A stretch of DNA of 64,000 nt from positions 1 to 64,000 of the forward strand of contig CP123444.1 in NCBI GenBank assembly GCA_029866965.1. The letters run 5' to 3'. Shown here one piece after another: positions 1 through 8,964 of the stretch. Numbering within the stretch: position 1 is the first letter of the stretch; each line of letters opens with the position of its first letter. This stretch comes from Flavobacteriaceae bacterium YJPT1-3. GTDB taxonomy: Bacteria > Bacteroidota > Bacteroidia > Flavobacteriales > Flavobacteriaceae. The notes under the pieces were generated by a model that saw only the letters and a list, made by a program, of their open reading frames with translations, searched no databases and was not told the DNA's origin. The position numbers and the translations under genes were made by a program.

Positions 1-1049
1 ATGTCTCCGGTATAGCGAATCCCCCCATCAGCAATGACGGGAACTCCACTACCCTTAATGGCCGCTGCCACTTCGAGCACTGCAGAGAATTGTGGAAAGC
101 CCACTCCGGCGACCACCCGGGTGGTACAGATAGAACCCGGACCGATACCCACTTTGACGGCATCAGCCCCCGCCTCTACCAAGTATTTAGCTGCTTCTCC
201 GGTAGCGATATTACCTACCACCACTTCCAGGTCTGGAAATCGCTTTTTGACTTCTTTCAGCACATTGACCACCCCTTTGGTGTGCCCGTGGGCGGTATCG
301 ATCACCACGGCATCCACTCCGGCGTTGACCAGCGCTTCTGCTCGTTCTACGGCATCACCGGTGACTCCCAGGGCTGCAGCTACGCGTAAACGACCAAAGG
401 TATCCTTATTGGCGATGGGCTTTTGAGTCAACTTGGTGATGTCTCTAAAGGTGATGAGGCCTACCAGTTTATTGTCATCAGTAACCACCGGTAATTTTTC
501 AATTTTATTCTGTTGTAGAATCCCTTCGGCATCGGCCAGGGAAGTTCCCTCAGCTACAGTCACCAGATTCTTGGAGGTCATGACCTCCACAATGGGTCGG
601 TCGTTATTCTTTTCAAAGCGCAAATCGCGATTGGTCACGATACCGATCAATTTGCCTTGATCATCTATAATAGGAATCCCCCCAATACTGTGTTCTGCCA
701 TATTGCGTTTGGCGTCGATCACCTTGGCATCCAGTTTAAGGGTCACCGGATCAATGATCATCCCACTCTCCGCACGTTTGACCCGGCGGACTTTTAACGC
801 CTGCTCTTCAATGGTCATGTTTTTATGCAACACGCCGATACCACCTTCACGAGCCATGGCAATGGCCATACGGCTTTCAGTCACCGTATCCATAGCGGCG
901 GATACCACAGGAATATTGATGGTGATGTTTCGAGTGAACTTGGATTGGATGTTGACCTCTCGGGGAAGGACTTCAGAAAAGGCGGGGACCAGCAGAACAT
1001 CGTCGTACGTAAGACCTTCTCCCAGTATTTTGGATTCGTGTGCGATCAT
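1..1049 (-). CDS. guaB: IMP dehydrogenase GuaB, partial (3' end outside window)
   Basis: Inosine-5'-monophosphate dehydrogenase oxidises IMP to XMP with NAD+, the committed step of GMP synthesis, in the cytoplasm. The minus-strand reading starts [20 protein letters not shown] and runs about 349 residues to the window edge, ending in [15 protein letters not shown]. The first part of the TIM barrel is followed by a CBS-domain pair (about residues 95-205) and the catalytic loop GPGSICTTR, whose Cys is residue 308 (codon 126-128), close to Cys305 of the E. coli enzyme. The family is usually about 490 residues, so roughly 140 C-terminal residues are missing. The ATG at 1047-1049 matches the usual family N-terminus. 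Confidence 0.97.
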   Translation of the reverse strand, partial: MIAHESKILGEGLTYDDVLLVPAFSEVLPREVNIQSKFTRNITINIPVVSAAMDTVTESRMAIAMAREGGIGVLHKNMTIEEQALKVRRVKRAESGMIIDPVTLKLDAKVIDAKRNMAEHSIGGIPIIDDQGKLIGIVTNRDLRFEKNNDRPIVEVMTSKNLVTVAEGTSLADAEGILQQNKIEKLPVVTDDNKLVGLITFRDITKLTQKPIANKDTFGRLRVAAALGVTGDAVERAEALVNAGVDAVVIDTAHGHTKGVVNVLKEVKKRFPDLEVVVGNIATGEAAKYLVEAGADAVKVGIGPGSICTTRVVAGVGFPQFSAVLEVAAAIKGSGVPVIADGGIRYTGD

Positions 1050-1135
1050 AGCAATTAATTCAGTAGTTAACGCAGGCTCAAGACGGTAGCACCGGTGTCG
1101 CTTCGCTCTCCCTTGGATGGTGAAGCTCCTGTGCT

Positions 1136-1151
1136 CGCTTTCGCGAAAGCG
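1136..1151. repeat. Perfect palindrome CGCTTTCGCGAAAGCG
   Basis: One of nine perfect copies of the GCTTTCGCGAAAGC core in the window. This one is intergenic, upstream of guaB, with the palindrome extended to 16 bp. Function unknown. Confidence 0.85.
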
Positions 1152-1280
1152 TATTAACGAGACCTAGCGGTATCAATTAATTGCGTGCAAAGGTACGATT
1201 TAAAAGGGAATTAATGGATCAAGGATTTAATTAGTTGAGGGGTAGAATTGTTGATTCGTTGATTCGTTGAGTTGTTGAAG

Positions 1281-1360
1281 GGATTAAGGGATTAAGGGGT
1301 TAAGGGGTTAAGGGGTTAATGAGTTAATGAGTTAATGAGTTAAGGGATAAATGAATTAAG
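1281..1360. repeat. 8-bp tandem repeat, about ten units
   Basis: Ten consecutive 8-bp units with consensus GGRTTAAG or GAGTTAAT, for example GGATTAAG twice, GGGTTAAG twice, then GAGTTAAT-type units. Two GATTCGTT units lie just upstream. The register is kept throughout, so this is a real short-period tandem repeat and a candidate for slipped-strand length change. It lies between guaB and the Cys-rich gene, close enough to affect either promoter. Confidence 0.85.
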
Positions 1361-1485
1361 GCTGAATGAAGTGGGTCGGAAAAGCGAATGCGCCGAGCTA
1401 TTGAGGTCTTCACTTATCCCTACTCCCTAATTTATATTGCTTCTAAGGGTTGGCTGTTGTAGTTTAATCCTCCAATACACGATTT

Positions 1486-1731
1486 ATGGCTATACGACTC
1501 GCACATAACTGCACCAATTGTCAACAATTAAAGGCGAATCACAGTTGCAGTATACACGAAGTACAGGTGGAAGGACAGTACACCTGTGATCAATTTGAAA
1601 TGAAAATCGCATTGAAAGATTTAAGGCACTGCGGCAGCTGTTCACGATATCACACCACTCATTGTGCGCATCCTGAAAAGGCCACTGCAGGAATGCTCTG
1701 CGCATCCTGGGCGCCTCAGGCCACCGCCTGA
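1486..1731 (+). CDS. Small Cys-rich protein, probably metal-binding
   Basis: An 81-residue protein starting MAIRLAHNCTNCQQLKANHSC. Two similar halves each carry a CxxC pair (CTNC and CGSC) followed by spaced Cys and His residues, which suggests a bound zinc or iron-sulfur centre. There is no signal peptide or membrane segment, so it is probably cytoplasmic. Similar short Cys-rich proteins are, to my memory, conserved in Flavobacteriaceae without assigned function. It is convergent with the TonB receptor gene, whose stop follows directly. The coding call rests on the regular Cys pattern; function is unknown. Confidence 0.7.
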   Translation: MAIRLAHNCTNCQQLKANHSCSIHEVQVEGQYTCDQFEMKIALKDLRHCGSCSRYHTTHCAHPEKATAGMLCASWAPQATA

Positions 1732-4170
1732 TTACAATTTGTACTGCAAAGTGGTGTAGAACGTTAAGGGTTCTGCCGGAATGATCCCGGGGCCCGGATA
1801 ACCAGTGGCCCGACGGGTAAAATAGGTATTGTCTAACGCATTGTTCAATCCCGTTTCGAGTTTCCAGTTCTTGTAGCGGTAGGCCAGCGAAATATCCATC
1901 ACGCCATAGGCCGGGATGGAGCCCTCGATACCGCGTTGGTTATCCCCGCGATCCTGAGGGGCGTTGCTGGCATCAGTAAATTGTTCAGAAAGGTAGGTGT
2001 ACTGAATGCTTCCGGTCAGGTTTTTAAAGCCAAATTGCAGGCCGGTCTTTAGATTGACGGCAGGGATGAATTCAACTTCATTCCCTTCAACTCCGGCTGC
2101 TTCAGAGCGGGTATATTCAGACTGGGTCAGGGCCAGATTGGTAAAGACATTAAGACGAAGCTGTTCCGCTTGCGCGAAAAAAGTCTCCTGCGCATTCCAG
2201 TCGGCGAAAAGTTCCAAACCATAAATAAAGGCATCCCCAATATTGCCGCGGCGGCGTTTGATACTGCCATCGGTATCTTCAAACAAGACCTCTCCCAAGC
2301 GTTGGTTATAGCGCAGAGCAAAAGCACCCAAATCATAAGAAAGCAACTTCTTAAAACGACCTCTTACCCCCAGGTCTGCCGTATAGCCCTCCTCATCGGT
2401 AATGTTCTCATCGATCACGAAGGACGGATTGACCACGCGAATGTCATTAAAGGTCACCGAACGGTAATTCTGACTGATGTTCCCGTAGAGCTCCATAGAC
2501 GGCTGCAATTCATAGCTTAAGCCTGTTCCCAACAACAAAAAGCTGCGGTCAAACACTTTGTTTTCCGGGATGGTCTCATTAACCAGTGGATTCCCGGCCA
2601 GATCGAGTACAATGTTGCGAAAACTTCCTTCACTTTCTGTCCTGATGTATTCCAAACGAAAACCCGGCGTGATGGAAAGACGCTCGCTTAGATTGAAGAT
2701 ATTCTCTCCAAAGAACGCCCAGTTCTGGTTGGGAAAATCAAAATCCGATTGGCGCTCGTAGTTGGGGAATTCTGCTGTCGCGAAAGTAAAATCAGGATCA
2801 GAGGCTGCGGAGCCCGGTCCCTGTCGCTGACTATTACTGGCATCGTAATACTTGCTTCCCAGGAGCAACACCGATTCTCTACTGCCCAATTGGTAGTTGG
2901 TCAAAAAGCGGGCTTCTGCACCCCAGTTTTGAAAGTTATCGACCAGGAGTTCGCGAGGCTCTTCCAGGTCATCCGGTTGGGAGACCCGGTTGGTCCTAAA
3001 GCCCAGGGCGCTTCGGGTGGCATCCAGCCCAAACACATTGAGGCTGGCGCGTGTTTTGGGGGAGAATTTATGATCCAGGCGGAGGTTGTACACCTTCCAA
3101 TCGACATCAAACCAGTTACGGTCCCGGTTACTGAAGGTCGCATCTTCATAGAATTGCGCATCGGTGAGTCCGCCGGGTTGCTTGGCCAGGTAATTAAACA
3201 AGGTCAGTTCACCGGTGACCTTGGTCTGGTCTGAGATCTGATAGCCCAATTGTGCGTAGTAATTGCGACTGTTGAACTGAGAGTTGGGTCGCCAGCCGTC
3301 TCCTTCTTTGTAATTGAAGTAAGTGTAATAGCTGAATTTACCCACCGTACCGCTCAGCGAGTTGAACGAGGTGAACAGACCGTAGGATCCCAGAGTCTGC
3401 CGACTTGTTAGCGCTATTTTTTTATTGACTTCCGGTTGCTTGAGCTTGAAATTGATGAGGCCACCGAATTGGGTACCGTACTGCAGGGAAGCGGCCCCGC
3501 GAATGACCTGAATTTCGCGTAAAGCTTCTGCCGGAGGGGTATAGTAGCTTTCCGGATAGCCTAACACATCAGCACTGATGTCGTAATTGTTCTGGCGGAT
3601 ATTGAAGTTAGCCGAACGGTTGGGGTCCAGACCACGCCCGCCGATGTTCAGTTGGAGTCCGGCATCGCCATTTTCATAAATGTTGAGGCCCGCCACCTGG
3701 CTGTAGACCTGTCTGGGGGCATTGGTGGCCAGGTTGGCGGTGATGTTATCGATGATGACCACTTCGCTTTTTTTACCGGCATTGATGGTCGTGCCCTCCA
3801 CTTTTTTGAGGGTCCGCAGCGCGAATATTTCCGCACGGCGTTGGGTAAGGATGACTTCAGAGAGCTGCTCCCCCAGCGGCTGCAGGCTAAAGTTTTGTTG
3901 GGTAGGCCCAGAAACGATCACGGTTTCTTTTACCAATTCATATTCCATGGCGAAGACGACCACTTCGTAGGTACCCGCCGGAATGTCCTCAAAGCGGTAG
4001 GCGCCCTGTTCATCAGTTACCGATACCCGTTCGAGTTGGCGTACATAGACTTCCACTTCCGACAGCGGATTGTTATTTTGATTGAGTACACGACCGCTAA
4101 GGCTACCCTGAGCGAACACACAGAGGCTACTGAACAGGGCGATTAATACACTAAATGCCTTTAATTTCAT
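1732..4170 (-). CDS. TonB-dependent outer-membrane receptor, probable iron chelate uptake
   Basis: About 812 residues. The chosen start gives the signal peptide MKLKAFSVLIALFSSLCVFA; upstream in-frame starts would place a charged extension before it. Next come a CarboxypepD_reg-like domain (about residues 23-105), a plug domain (VIRGAASLQYGTQFGG, typical of FecA/FhuA-like receptors) and a 22-strand barrel region ending TLQYKL with a terminal aromatic/hydrophobic residue. Receptors of this class import Fe(III) chelates or other bulky ligands across the outer membrane using TonB energy. The start overlaps the end of the HTTM gene by about 20 bp, so it is the last gene of a DUF4856-imelysin-HTTM-receptor operon with Fur-like operators. 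The substrate cannot be read from sequence. Confidence 0.93.
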   Translation of the reverse strand: MKLKAFSVLIALFSSLCVFAQGSLSGRVLNQNNNPLSEVEVYVRQLERVSVTDEQGAYRFEDIPAGTYEVVVFAMEYELVKETVIVSGPTQQNFSLQPLGEQLSEVILTQRRAEIFALRTLKKVEGTTINAGKKSEVVIIDNITANLATNAPRQVYSQVAGLNIYENGDAGLQLNIGGRGLDPNRSANFNIRQNNYDISADVLGYPESYYTPPAEALREIQVIRGAASLQYGTQFGGLINFKLKQPEVNKKIALTSRQTLGSYGLFTSFNSLSGTVGKFSYYTYFNYKEGDGWRPNSQFNSRNYYAQLGYQISDQTKVTGELTLFNYLAKQPGGLTDAQFYEDATFSNRDRNWFDVDWKVYNLRLDHKFSPKTRASLNVFGLDATRSALGFRTNRVSQPDDLEEPRELLVDNFQNWGAEARFLTNYQLGSRESVLLLGSKYYDASNSQRQGPGSAASDPDFTFATAEFPNYERQSDFDFPNQNWAFFGENIFNLSERLSITPGFRLEYIRTESEGSFRNIVLDLAGNPLVNETIPENKVFDRSFLLLGTGLSYELQPSMELYGNISQNYRSVTFNDIRVVNPSFVIDENITDEEGYTADLGVRGRFKKLLSYDLGAFALRYNQRLGEVLFEDTDGSIKRRRGNIGDAFIYGLELFADWNAQETFFAQAEQLRLNVFTNLALTQSEYTRSEAAGVEGNEVEFIPAVNLKTGLQFGFKNLTGSIQYTYLSEQFTDASNAPQDRGDNQRGIEGSIPAYGVMDISLAYRYKNWKLETGLNNALDNTYFTRRATGYPGPGIIPAEPLTFYTTLQYKL

Positions 4171-5512
4171 CATCGAAGGGTAAAATCCATTTTTTAGGTT
4201 TGAACGATTCTTTTTCCTGCGCCAGATCGACCGTGGGGTCAACGAGCGGCTTTCCCAGTCGGCCATTGAGGCTCACGTAAGACTCTACAAATATTTTCAC
4301 ATCCTGATGGCCCTGGCTTTCAAAGTGATCTCTTAAAAAATGCGCATACTGCAGGATAAAATCCGGCTGAAAGCTCATTTGTTTCTCCTGCATGGGCGTC
4401 AGGAAGTCTGTATTATCCACATAAAACCAGCGGCCTGTTTGTCCATCCTCCACTTTAAATTGCGCATATCCGCTCTTCTCCATAAGCATGACCCGCCAGG
4501 AAAAGCGAAAGCCTTCTTCGGTCCAGAAAAGCTCCCCCGGGTAGGCTAAATACCGCCAGGGCATGAGCAACTGGATCAGGAGCGCGAAGGTAATCACTCC
4601 CAGCGAGGCTTTGGCCTTCCAGGACGAATTTTCAGGCCATATGCGATTGTTGACCAACTGCGCCCGGGGGTAGCGGATAAGTTTGGACATCCACTGGATG
4701 ACTTTTTTGTGCCAGCTGGGATCAAAGAAGATGAGTGCACTGACGATCATGATGTAGGGGAACATACCGATGGGGAACAATACCCGGGTCAGCACATGAA
4801 AAATGACTACGAAAAGGAAGGCTACTTTTCGCGTAGGCCGGTACCAGAGCAAAAAAGGAATACTCAGATCATAGAGGGCTCCACCCCAGCTGAAGGCGTA
4901 ATGCACCCAGGTCTCCCCCATCAGTGAACCCAGAAAAGGAATATCAAATTTAGACGGAAGCCAGATTTTAAGCGGCATGGCGTCCAGCATCCAGTCGCTG
5001 TTGAGTTTGGCCAGACCTGCGTACAAATAAACGATGGTCAGCAAGACCTTGATGCTGTCTACGGCCCACCGCGGAACGAACTGCTTATCCCTTCCGCGCC
5101 AAGCGTCAAAAGAAAAATGGGCATGAGCGGGCAGGAATATGAGGATAAAACTGAGTACCGAAACGAAGTAGTAGTGATTCAGGTAGGTGGTCTTATCCAT
5201 AAGCTCGATGTAGGTAAAGCTCAGGAAGAAGGTGAGGATGGCCAGGCGGTACTTGAGCCCCAGGGTCACGAGGATCGCGCTTAGGCCGCAAAGGGCAAAA
5301 AGGGCGTAGGTGTATACCCCCAGCGGCTTGACCCACTCAAAACCGTAGTAGGAAAAATGAAATTCCGGTTCCAGGTAGAGTTTCTCGATCCAACCCTTAC
5401 TCCAGAAGCGAACGATACTGGCCAGCATCATCAAACCGAAAAAAATACGAAAGACCGCTAAAGGAGCGGCCTCGTATTTTTGGCTAATGTACTTGGTCAG
5501 TGGATCATGCAT
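4151..5512 (-). CDS. HTTM-domain membrane protein (vitamin K gamma-carboxylase-like)
   Basis: A 453-residue polytopic membrane protein of the HTTM family, homologous to the membrane part of vitamin K-dependent gamma-glutamyl carboxylase. The segment LYAGLAKLNSDW (about residues 160-180) matches the conserved Lys-containing motif of that family. At least six hydrophobic segments are visible, with a soluble C-terminal part of about 130 residues. It starts 3 bp after the imelysin stop and overlaps the TonB receptor start, so it is translationally linked to both. In Bacteroidota this gene is typically found with imelysin and TonB receptor genes; its reaction in that setting is not established. 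Confidence 0.88.
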   Translation of the reverse strand: MHDPLTKYISQKYEAAPLAVFRIFFGLMMLASIVRFWSKGWIEKLYLEPEFHFSYYGFEWVKPLGVYTYALFALCGLSAILVTLGLKYRLAILTFFLSFTYIELMDKTTYLNHYYFVSVLSFILIFLPAHAHFSFDAWRGRDKQFVPRWAVDSIKVLLTIVYLYAGLAKLNSDWMLDAMPLKIWLPSKFDIPFLGSLMGETWVHYAFSWGGALYDLSIPFLLWYRPTRKVAFLFVVIFHVLTRVLFPIGMFPYIMIVSALIFFDPSWHKKVIQWMSKLIRYPRAQLVNNRIWPENSSWKAKASLGVITFALLIQLLMPWRYLAYPGELFWTEEGFRFSWRVMLMEKSGYAQFKVEDGQTGRWFYVDNTDFLTPMQEKQMSFQPDFILQYAHFLRDHFESQGHQDVKIFVESYVSLNGRLGKPLVDPTVDLAQEKESFKPKKWILPFDDEIKGI

Positions 5513-5515
5513 GTC

Positions 5516-6637
5516 TTAGTCGCCGTCTGCGTCTGTAAAATCAATACGAATACTCATCGCACTCACCATATCCACTTTGAATAAAGGGACCAGGCGTTGC
5601 ACCTCATCGTAGGCATTGAGCATTTGCGTGGGTGGATTATTTTCCAGTTCTGTTTGAAACTGACCCAAAGCGGAAACGGCCGAACGCGCCAGGTCAAATT
5701 GATCATTGATCATGGCATTGAGGTCGGCGCCGTCTTTGACCACGTTCAACTCATCCAAATAGGTATTCAGGCTTTCGCCGGAGGTGGTCCCGTTGTAAGC
5801 GACCCCATTGAAGAAATCTTGAGAAGCTTGTAGTCCGATCAGGAACAATTCTTTGGAGATCTCTCCATTGAAACGGGCTTCGAGATTTTCAGGCAGGGCG
5901 TTCCCGGAGAATACGCCCAGGGGAATCCCCATTTTACCCGCACGCAGGTGCTTTTCAAAATAGAAGATAAAGTCGTTCACCATACGATCCGTAGAGGCGG
6001 TGGCTGAAGAACCGTCATTATTGACAAAAGTGTCCCGATATGAAGACGTCCAGGCAGCATACACCTCAGCCGTACGCTCTTGAAGATCAGTAATGATCGC
6101 GTCCAGATAATTGGAATAGGCTGATGTACTTAAATCGGCTACCAATTGGGGGTCCGGTTTGCCGTAGAGCAAATAATCTAAGGCGGGAAAACCTTTGGCT
6201 ACCCGATTGGAAGAAAGGTCAAAATCATAAGAGCCTGATTCGATATTGCTTTCGATCAGCGTCACATCCGTGGGATAGATATTGGTGTTTAACCTTAGAT
6301 TGACCGTTTCTGCCGGACCGATCTCAAAAATGGAAACCCGTTGCCAGCTGCGGTAGGCCTCTACCCAGGCCGCTCTGAACTCGTCCAAAGAGCCTTCGTT
6401 GGGATTGGCTTCAAAACTTGCTTTCGCGGAAGCGAGCACTTCCAATTGCTGACTGTAATCAGCATAGGCGGGAATAATGATATTGTCTGCCCAGTTGGTC
6501 AACATGGCCGAGCGGTCAAAACTCAATTCTTCGCCGGGACCCGGATTAGGCCCTCCATCCGGTTCAGGCGTATCATCGCCTGAGCTACAGGCCATAACGA
6601 AGATGAGCACCATCAATCCTATACATTTCTTAATCAT
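5516..6637 (-). CDS. Imelysin family (M75-like) lipoprotein, iron-regulated
   Basis: A 373-residue protein with a lipoprotein signal (MIKKCIGLMVLIFVMACSSG; Cys after VMA) and an acidic/Pro-Gly linker before the folded domain. The central GFPALDYLLYG motif is the imelysin-family GxHxxE region in its iron-binding-type variant. The fold is two four-helix bundles; known relatives (IrpA, EfeO C-terminal part) bind or help import iron at the cell envelope. It lies 48 bp downstream of the DUF4856 lipoprotein gene and 3 bp upstream of the HTTM gene. Proteolytic activity is doubtful for this family; a role in iron or metal handling is inferred from family and context. Confidence 0.9.
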   Translation of the reverse strand: MIKKCIGLMVLIFVMACSSGDDTPEPDGGPNPGPGEELSFDRSAMLTNWADNIIIPAYADYSQQLEVLASAKASFEANPNEGSLDEFRAAWVEAYRSWQRVSIFEIGPAETVNLRLNTNIYPTDVTLIESNIESGSYDFDLSSNRVAKGFPALDYLLYGKPDPQLVADLSTSAYSNYLDAIITDLQERTAEVYAAWTSSYRDTFVNNDGSSATASTDRMVNDFIFYFEKHLRAGKMGIPLGVFSGNALPENLEARFNGEISKELFLIGLQASQDFFNGVAYNGTTSGESLNTYLDELNVVKDGADLNAMINDQFDLARSAVSALGQFQTELENNPPTQMLNAYDEVQRLVPLFKVDMVSAMSIRIDFTDADGD

Positions 6638-6685
6638 AGTCTTTTCTTTTAAGCAGCTTGAACGGCTGCGATTATTCTCTTTTTT

Positions 6686-7891
6686 CTAGTTGGCTGCTTC
6701 TTCCAGATTTAGGTTAAAACGAGCCGCGATGCTGGCTGAGATCGTATCGAGGGTGGCATCTTCCACATCCCAGAAACCATTGCCTTCCATAAGTTGGCCA
6801 AGAAAAGCATCGACTTCAGCCTTGGTGAAGTAGGGCGCATCAGTGGCGGTGTCGCGGGTGAATTGCAGGCTGTAGATGAACCCGTAGCCTTCAGACAGAT
6901 CGTGAAAGGCAGAACCCGTTTCTCCTCCGGCAAAGGCTACTTTGGCCTGCTGCAGGTAGTAAACGGCACGAATCCCGATGATCTTGGAGATCAGGTCCCG
7001 AATGACATCGGCTTGTTGATCCCTCAATTCATAATCTCCGGCTACGATGGCCGCCCGACCTAAAGCAAAGGCGTTAAAAATATCCTGAGCGATTCCGGCA
7101 TAGTCTTCATCGCCTTCCACCCGACCGATGTATTTATTCAAATAACTGTCGTCCTGACCGATGGTCAGCATGGGGTTGGCCGCATCAGGAGCGGTACCGT
7201 AGACATAGCCATAGGCTTCATCCCATTTGTGCTCCATCACGGTGTAGTTCTCTCCGGCTGCGGTGATGCCGTTATCATTCTCTTCGCGGTTCATGCCTTC
7301 GTCTAACACCGCCACACTGAGGTAGTTATTGAGCGCCTGATCAGTCATTAAAGCACCGATCAAGGATTTTACAAAAGCCTGATTGTATTCTAAGCCTTTC
7401 GCATTCACGTAGCGGGTACTGGACCCATCATCAATCTGCCCGGGGTTACCGGCAGAGGCCGACGTCATTTGAGCAGGAAATACCTCCTCTACCTGAAGGG
7501 TCAGGAAGCTTTCCAGATCAGCTTTGATGGCCGCAGAAAGGGCGGAGTTTGCCGTAAAATAATCGGCAGAAGCTGCGGTCTTACTTTTAATGCTTTTGCC
7601 GGAGGTATTGAGCGCTTCCTCATCGAAAGGATCATTCTCATTGGCAAATTTATTGGTCAGACTGACGGCAGTAGCCTGATCAAAATCGAGCAGGGAGCTG
7701 TTGATGTCCTCTGCCATCAGGATACGGGTGGTTTGCCCGCTGAAACTGACCGTGCTGGCTCCGTTGCGTTCAAAAGAATAGCTGGCCGGAGTTTCGATAG
7801 AAGTTGTTGGGGTGGTTGCATCGTCATCGCTACTACAGCCTACGATGGATAATGCGATTCCAGAGATTAAAGCGAATTTACTAAGGTTCAT
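6686..7891 (-). CDS. DUF4856 domain lipoprotein
   Basis: A 401-residue lipoprotein (signal MNLSKFALISGIALSIVGCS, lipobox IVGC followed by SSDDD). The mature protein begins with a YSFERNG...VSFSGQTTR segment and continues as a largely helical domain matching DUF4856, a Bacteroidota surface-lipoprotein family encoded beside imelysin and TonB receptors. It is first in the operon, preceded by a good TTG-N20-TAnnTTTG promoter and two Fur-box-like palindromes, so it is probably induced by iron limitation. Molecular function unknown; surface metal-complex binding is an inference. Confidence 0.87.
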   Translation of the reverse strand: MNLSKFALISGIALSIVGCSSDDDATTPTTSIETPASYSFERNGASTVSFSGQTTRILMAEDINSSLLDFDQATAVSLTNKFANENDPFDEEALNTSGKSIKSKTAASADYFTANSALSAAIKADLESFLTLQVEEVFPAQMTSASAGNPGQIDDGSSTRYVNAKGLEYNQAFVKSLIGALMTDQALNNYLSVAVLDEGMNREENDNGITAAGENYTVMEHKWDEAYGYVYGTAPDAANPMLTIGQDDSYLNKYIGRVEGDEDYAGIAQDIFNAFALGRAAIVAGDYELRDQQADVIRDLISKIIGIRAVYYLQQAKVAFAGGETGSAFHDLSEGYGFIYSLQFTRDTATDAPYFTKAEVDAFLGQLMEGNGFWDVEDATLDTISASIAARFNLNLEEAAN

Positions 7892-7894
7892 TTT

Positions 7895-7915
7895 TATTTA
7901 GATTTAATATAAATA
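7895..7915. promoter_or_regulatory. Fur-box-like operator (start-proximal)
   Basis: A 21-bp near-palindrome, TATTTAGATTTAATATAAATA, three bases upstream of the DUF4856 start codon. It resembles Fur-type operators built on TATTTAGA half sites and would lie in the 5' leader over the ribosome entry region. Confidence 0.6.
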
Positions 7916-7932
7916 GACTGTTTGTTCGCCAG

Positions 7933-7963
7933 CAAAAATAAAACAGGATTGGAGTCTGACCAA
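7933..7963 (-). promoter_or_regulatory. Bacteroidota-type promoter of the iron operon
   Basis: On the minus strand, TTG (complement of 7961-7963) is followed after 20 nt by TATTTTTG (complement of 7933-7940). This fits the Bacteroidota TTG/TAnnTTTG consensus, and the two Fur-like palindromes flank it. Confidence 0.65.
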
Positions 7964-7964
7964 G

Positions 7965-7989
7965 CTTATTTAGATTAAATTTAAATAAG
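7965..7989. promoter_or_regulatory. Fur-box-like operator (promoter-distal)
   Basis: A 25-bp near-palindrome beginning CTTATTTAGA and ending TAAATAAG; 22 of 25 positions are symmetric. It abuts the upstream promoter box of the iron operon, and its half sites match the start-proximal copy, with centres about 72 bp apart. Confidence 0.62.
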
Positions 7990-8059
7990 AATAATTGATA
8001 GTAGTCGGCGCCGCGGTAAGCAATATCGATACCCATGTATACATTAGGGTTTCTGAATG

Positions 8060-8926
8060 CTAGTGGTATTGCGTGAAGATCTTGGTGGCTTCGTTATAGG
8101 CACTTTCGAAGGCCATGGTATTGATACCGCTGTGTTCTTTCGCGCCAGCAAAATAGGAAACCAACTTTTCCGTAGGCATGTTGCCCGTGAGTTCATCCTT
8201 AGCCATAGGGCAGCCTCCGAAACCTTGAATGGCTCCGTCAAAACGGCGGCAACCGGAAGTGTAGGCTGCGTGCACCTTTTCGTGCCAGGTGGTGGGCGTG
8301 GTGTGCAAGTGGGCTCCAAATTCAATGTGGGGATAGCGCGGGATGAGTTCGTCAAAGAGGTAAGCGATCGTCTGCGCATCAGCCACCCCCACCGTATCAG
8401 AAAGGGAGAGGATCTTCACCCCCATAGCGCTGAGCCGTTCGGTCCACTGCCCTACCACATCCACATTCCAGGGATCGCCGTAGGGATTACCAAAGCCCAT
8501 GGAAATGTAGGTGACCACTTCTTTGTCGTGTTGATGGGCCAGTTCGAGAATTTCCTGCAGGAGGGTTACCGATTCGTCGATGGTCTTGTGGGTATTCCGC
8601 ATTTGGAAATTCTCAGAGATGCTGAAGGGATAGCCCAGATAATGGATTGGCTGATGTTGAACCGCGTCCTGAGCCCCGCGAAGGTTGGCCACGATGGCCA
8701 GGAGTTTAGAGCGGGTTTTCGAGAGATCGAGCCCCTCCAGTACCTGTGCCGTATCCTGCATTTGCGGAATGGCCTTAGGGGAGACGAAGCTTCCAAAATC
8801 GAGGGTGTCAAAACCACAACGCAGTAGGGCCTGAAGGTATTGGATCTTTTGGGGCGTGGGAATAAAGTCTTTGATGCCTTGCATGGCATCGCGGGGACAT
8901 TCGATGAGTTTTACGGAAGGTTGCAC
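8060..8926 (-). CDS. Hydroxymethylglutaryl-CoA lyase
   Basis: A 288-residue cytoplasmic enzyme that cleaves HMG-CoA to acetoacetate and acetyl-CoA, the last step of leucine breakdown. Diagnostic features are the N-terminal ECPRDAMQ metal and substrate motif, the GAHLHTTP metal-binding His pair, and the C-terminal loop GFGGCPMAKDELTGNMPTE with the catalytic Cys. The length is normal for the family. It stands alone, divergent from the recombinase gene. The acyl-CoA carboxylase at 62-63.7 kb could belong to the same catabolic route. Confidence 0.95.
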   Translation of the reverse strand: MQPSVKLIECPRDAMQGIKDFIPTPQKIQYLQALLRCGFDTLDFGSFVSPKAIPQMQDTAQVLEGLDLSKTRSKLLAIVANLRGAQDAVQHQPIHYLGYPFSISENFQMRNTHKTIDESVTLLQEILELAHQHDKEVVTYISMGFGNPYGDPWNVDVVGQWTERLSAMGVKILSLSDTVGVADAQTIAYLFDELIPRYPHIEFGAHLHTTPTTWHEKVHAAYTSGCRRFDGAIQGFGGCPMAKDELTGNMPTEKLVSYFAGAKEHSGINTMAFESAYNEATKIFTQYH

Positions 8927-8948
8927 GCTACGAAAGTACGTTTAATTA

Positions 8949-8964
8949 CGCTTTCGCGAAAGCG
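8949..8964. repeat. Perfect palindrome CGCTTTCGCGAAAGCG
   Basis: Intergenic copy just upstream of the HMG-CoA lyase gene. It is the last copy before the cassette array. Confidence 0.85.

Larger units (their letters stand above)
1050..1485. other. Intergenic region upstream of guaB
   Basis: 436 bases between the divergent starts of guaB and the Cys-rich gene. It holds one copy of the GCTTTCGCGAAAGC palindrome and an 8-bp tandem repeat, both listed separately. I see no other open reading frame or RNA gene, and no convincing promoter boxes. Confidence 0.5.

Noticed and set aside
34-1058. Plus-strand frames over guaB
   Set aside because: Antisense to a strongly conserved IMP dehydrogenase reading; no family motifs.
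2749-3234. Plus-strand frame opposite the TonB receptor
   Set aside because: Antisense shadow; the minus strand gives a continuous TonB receptor.
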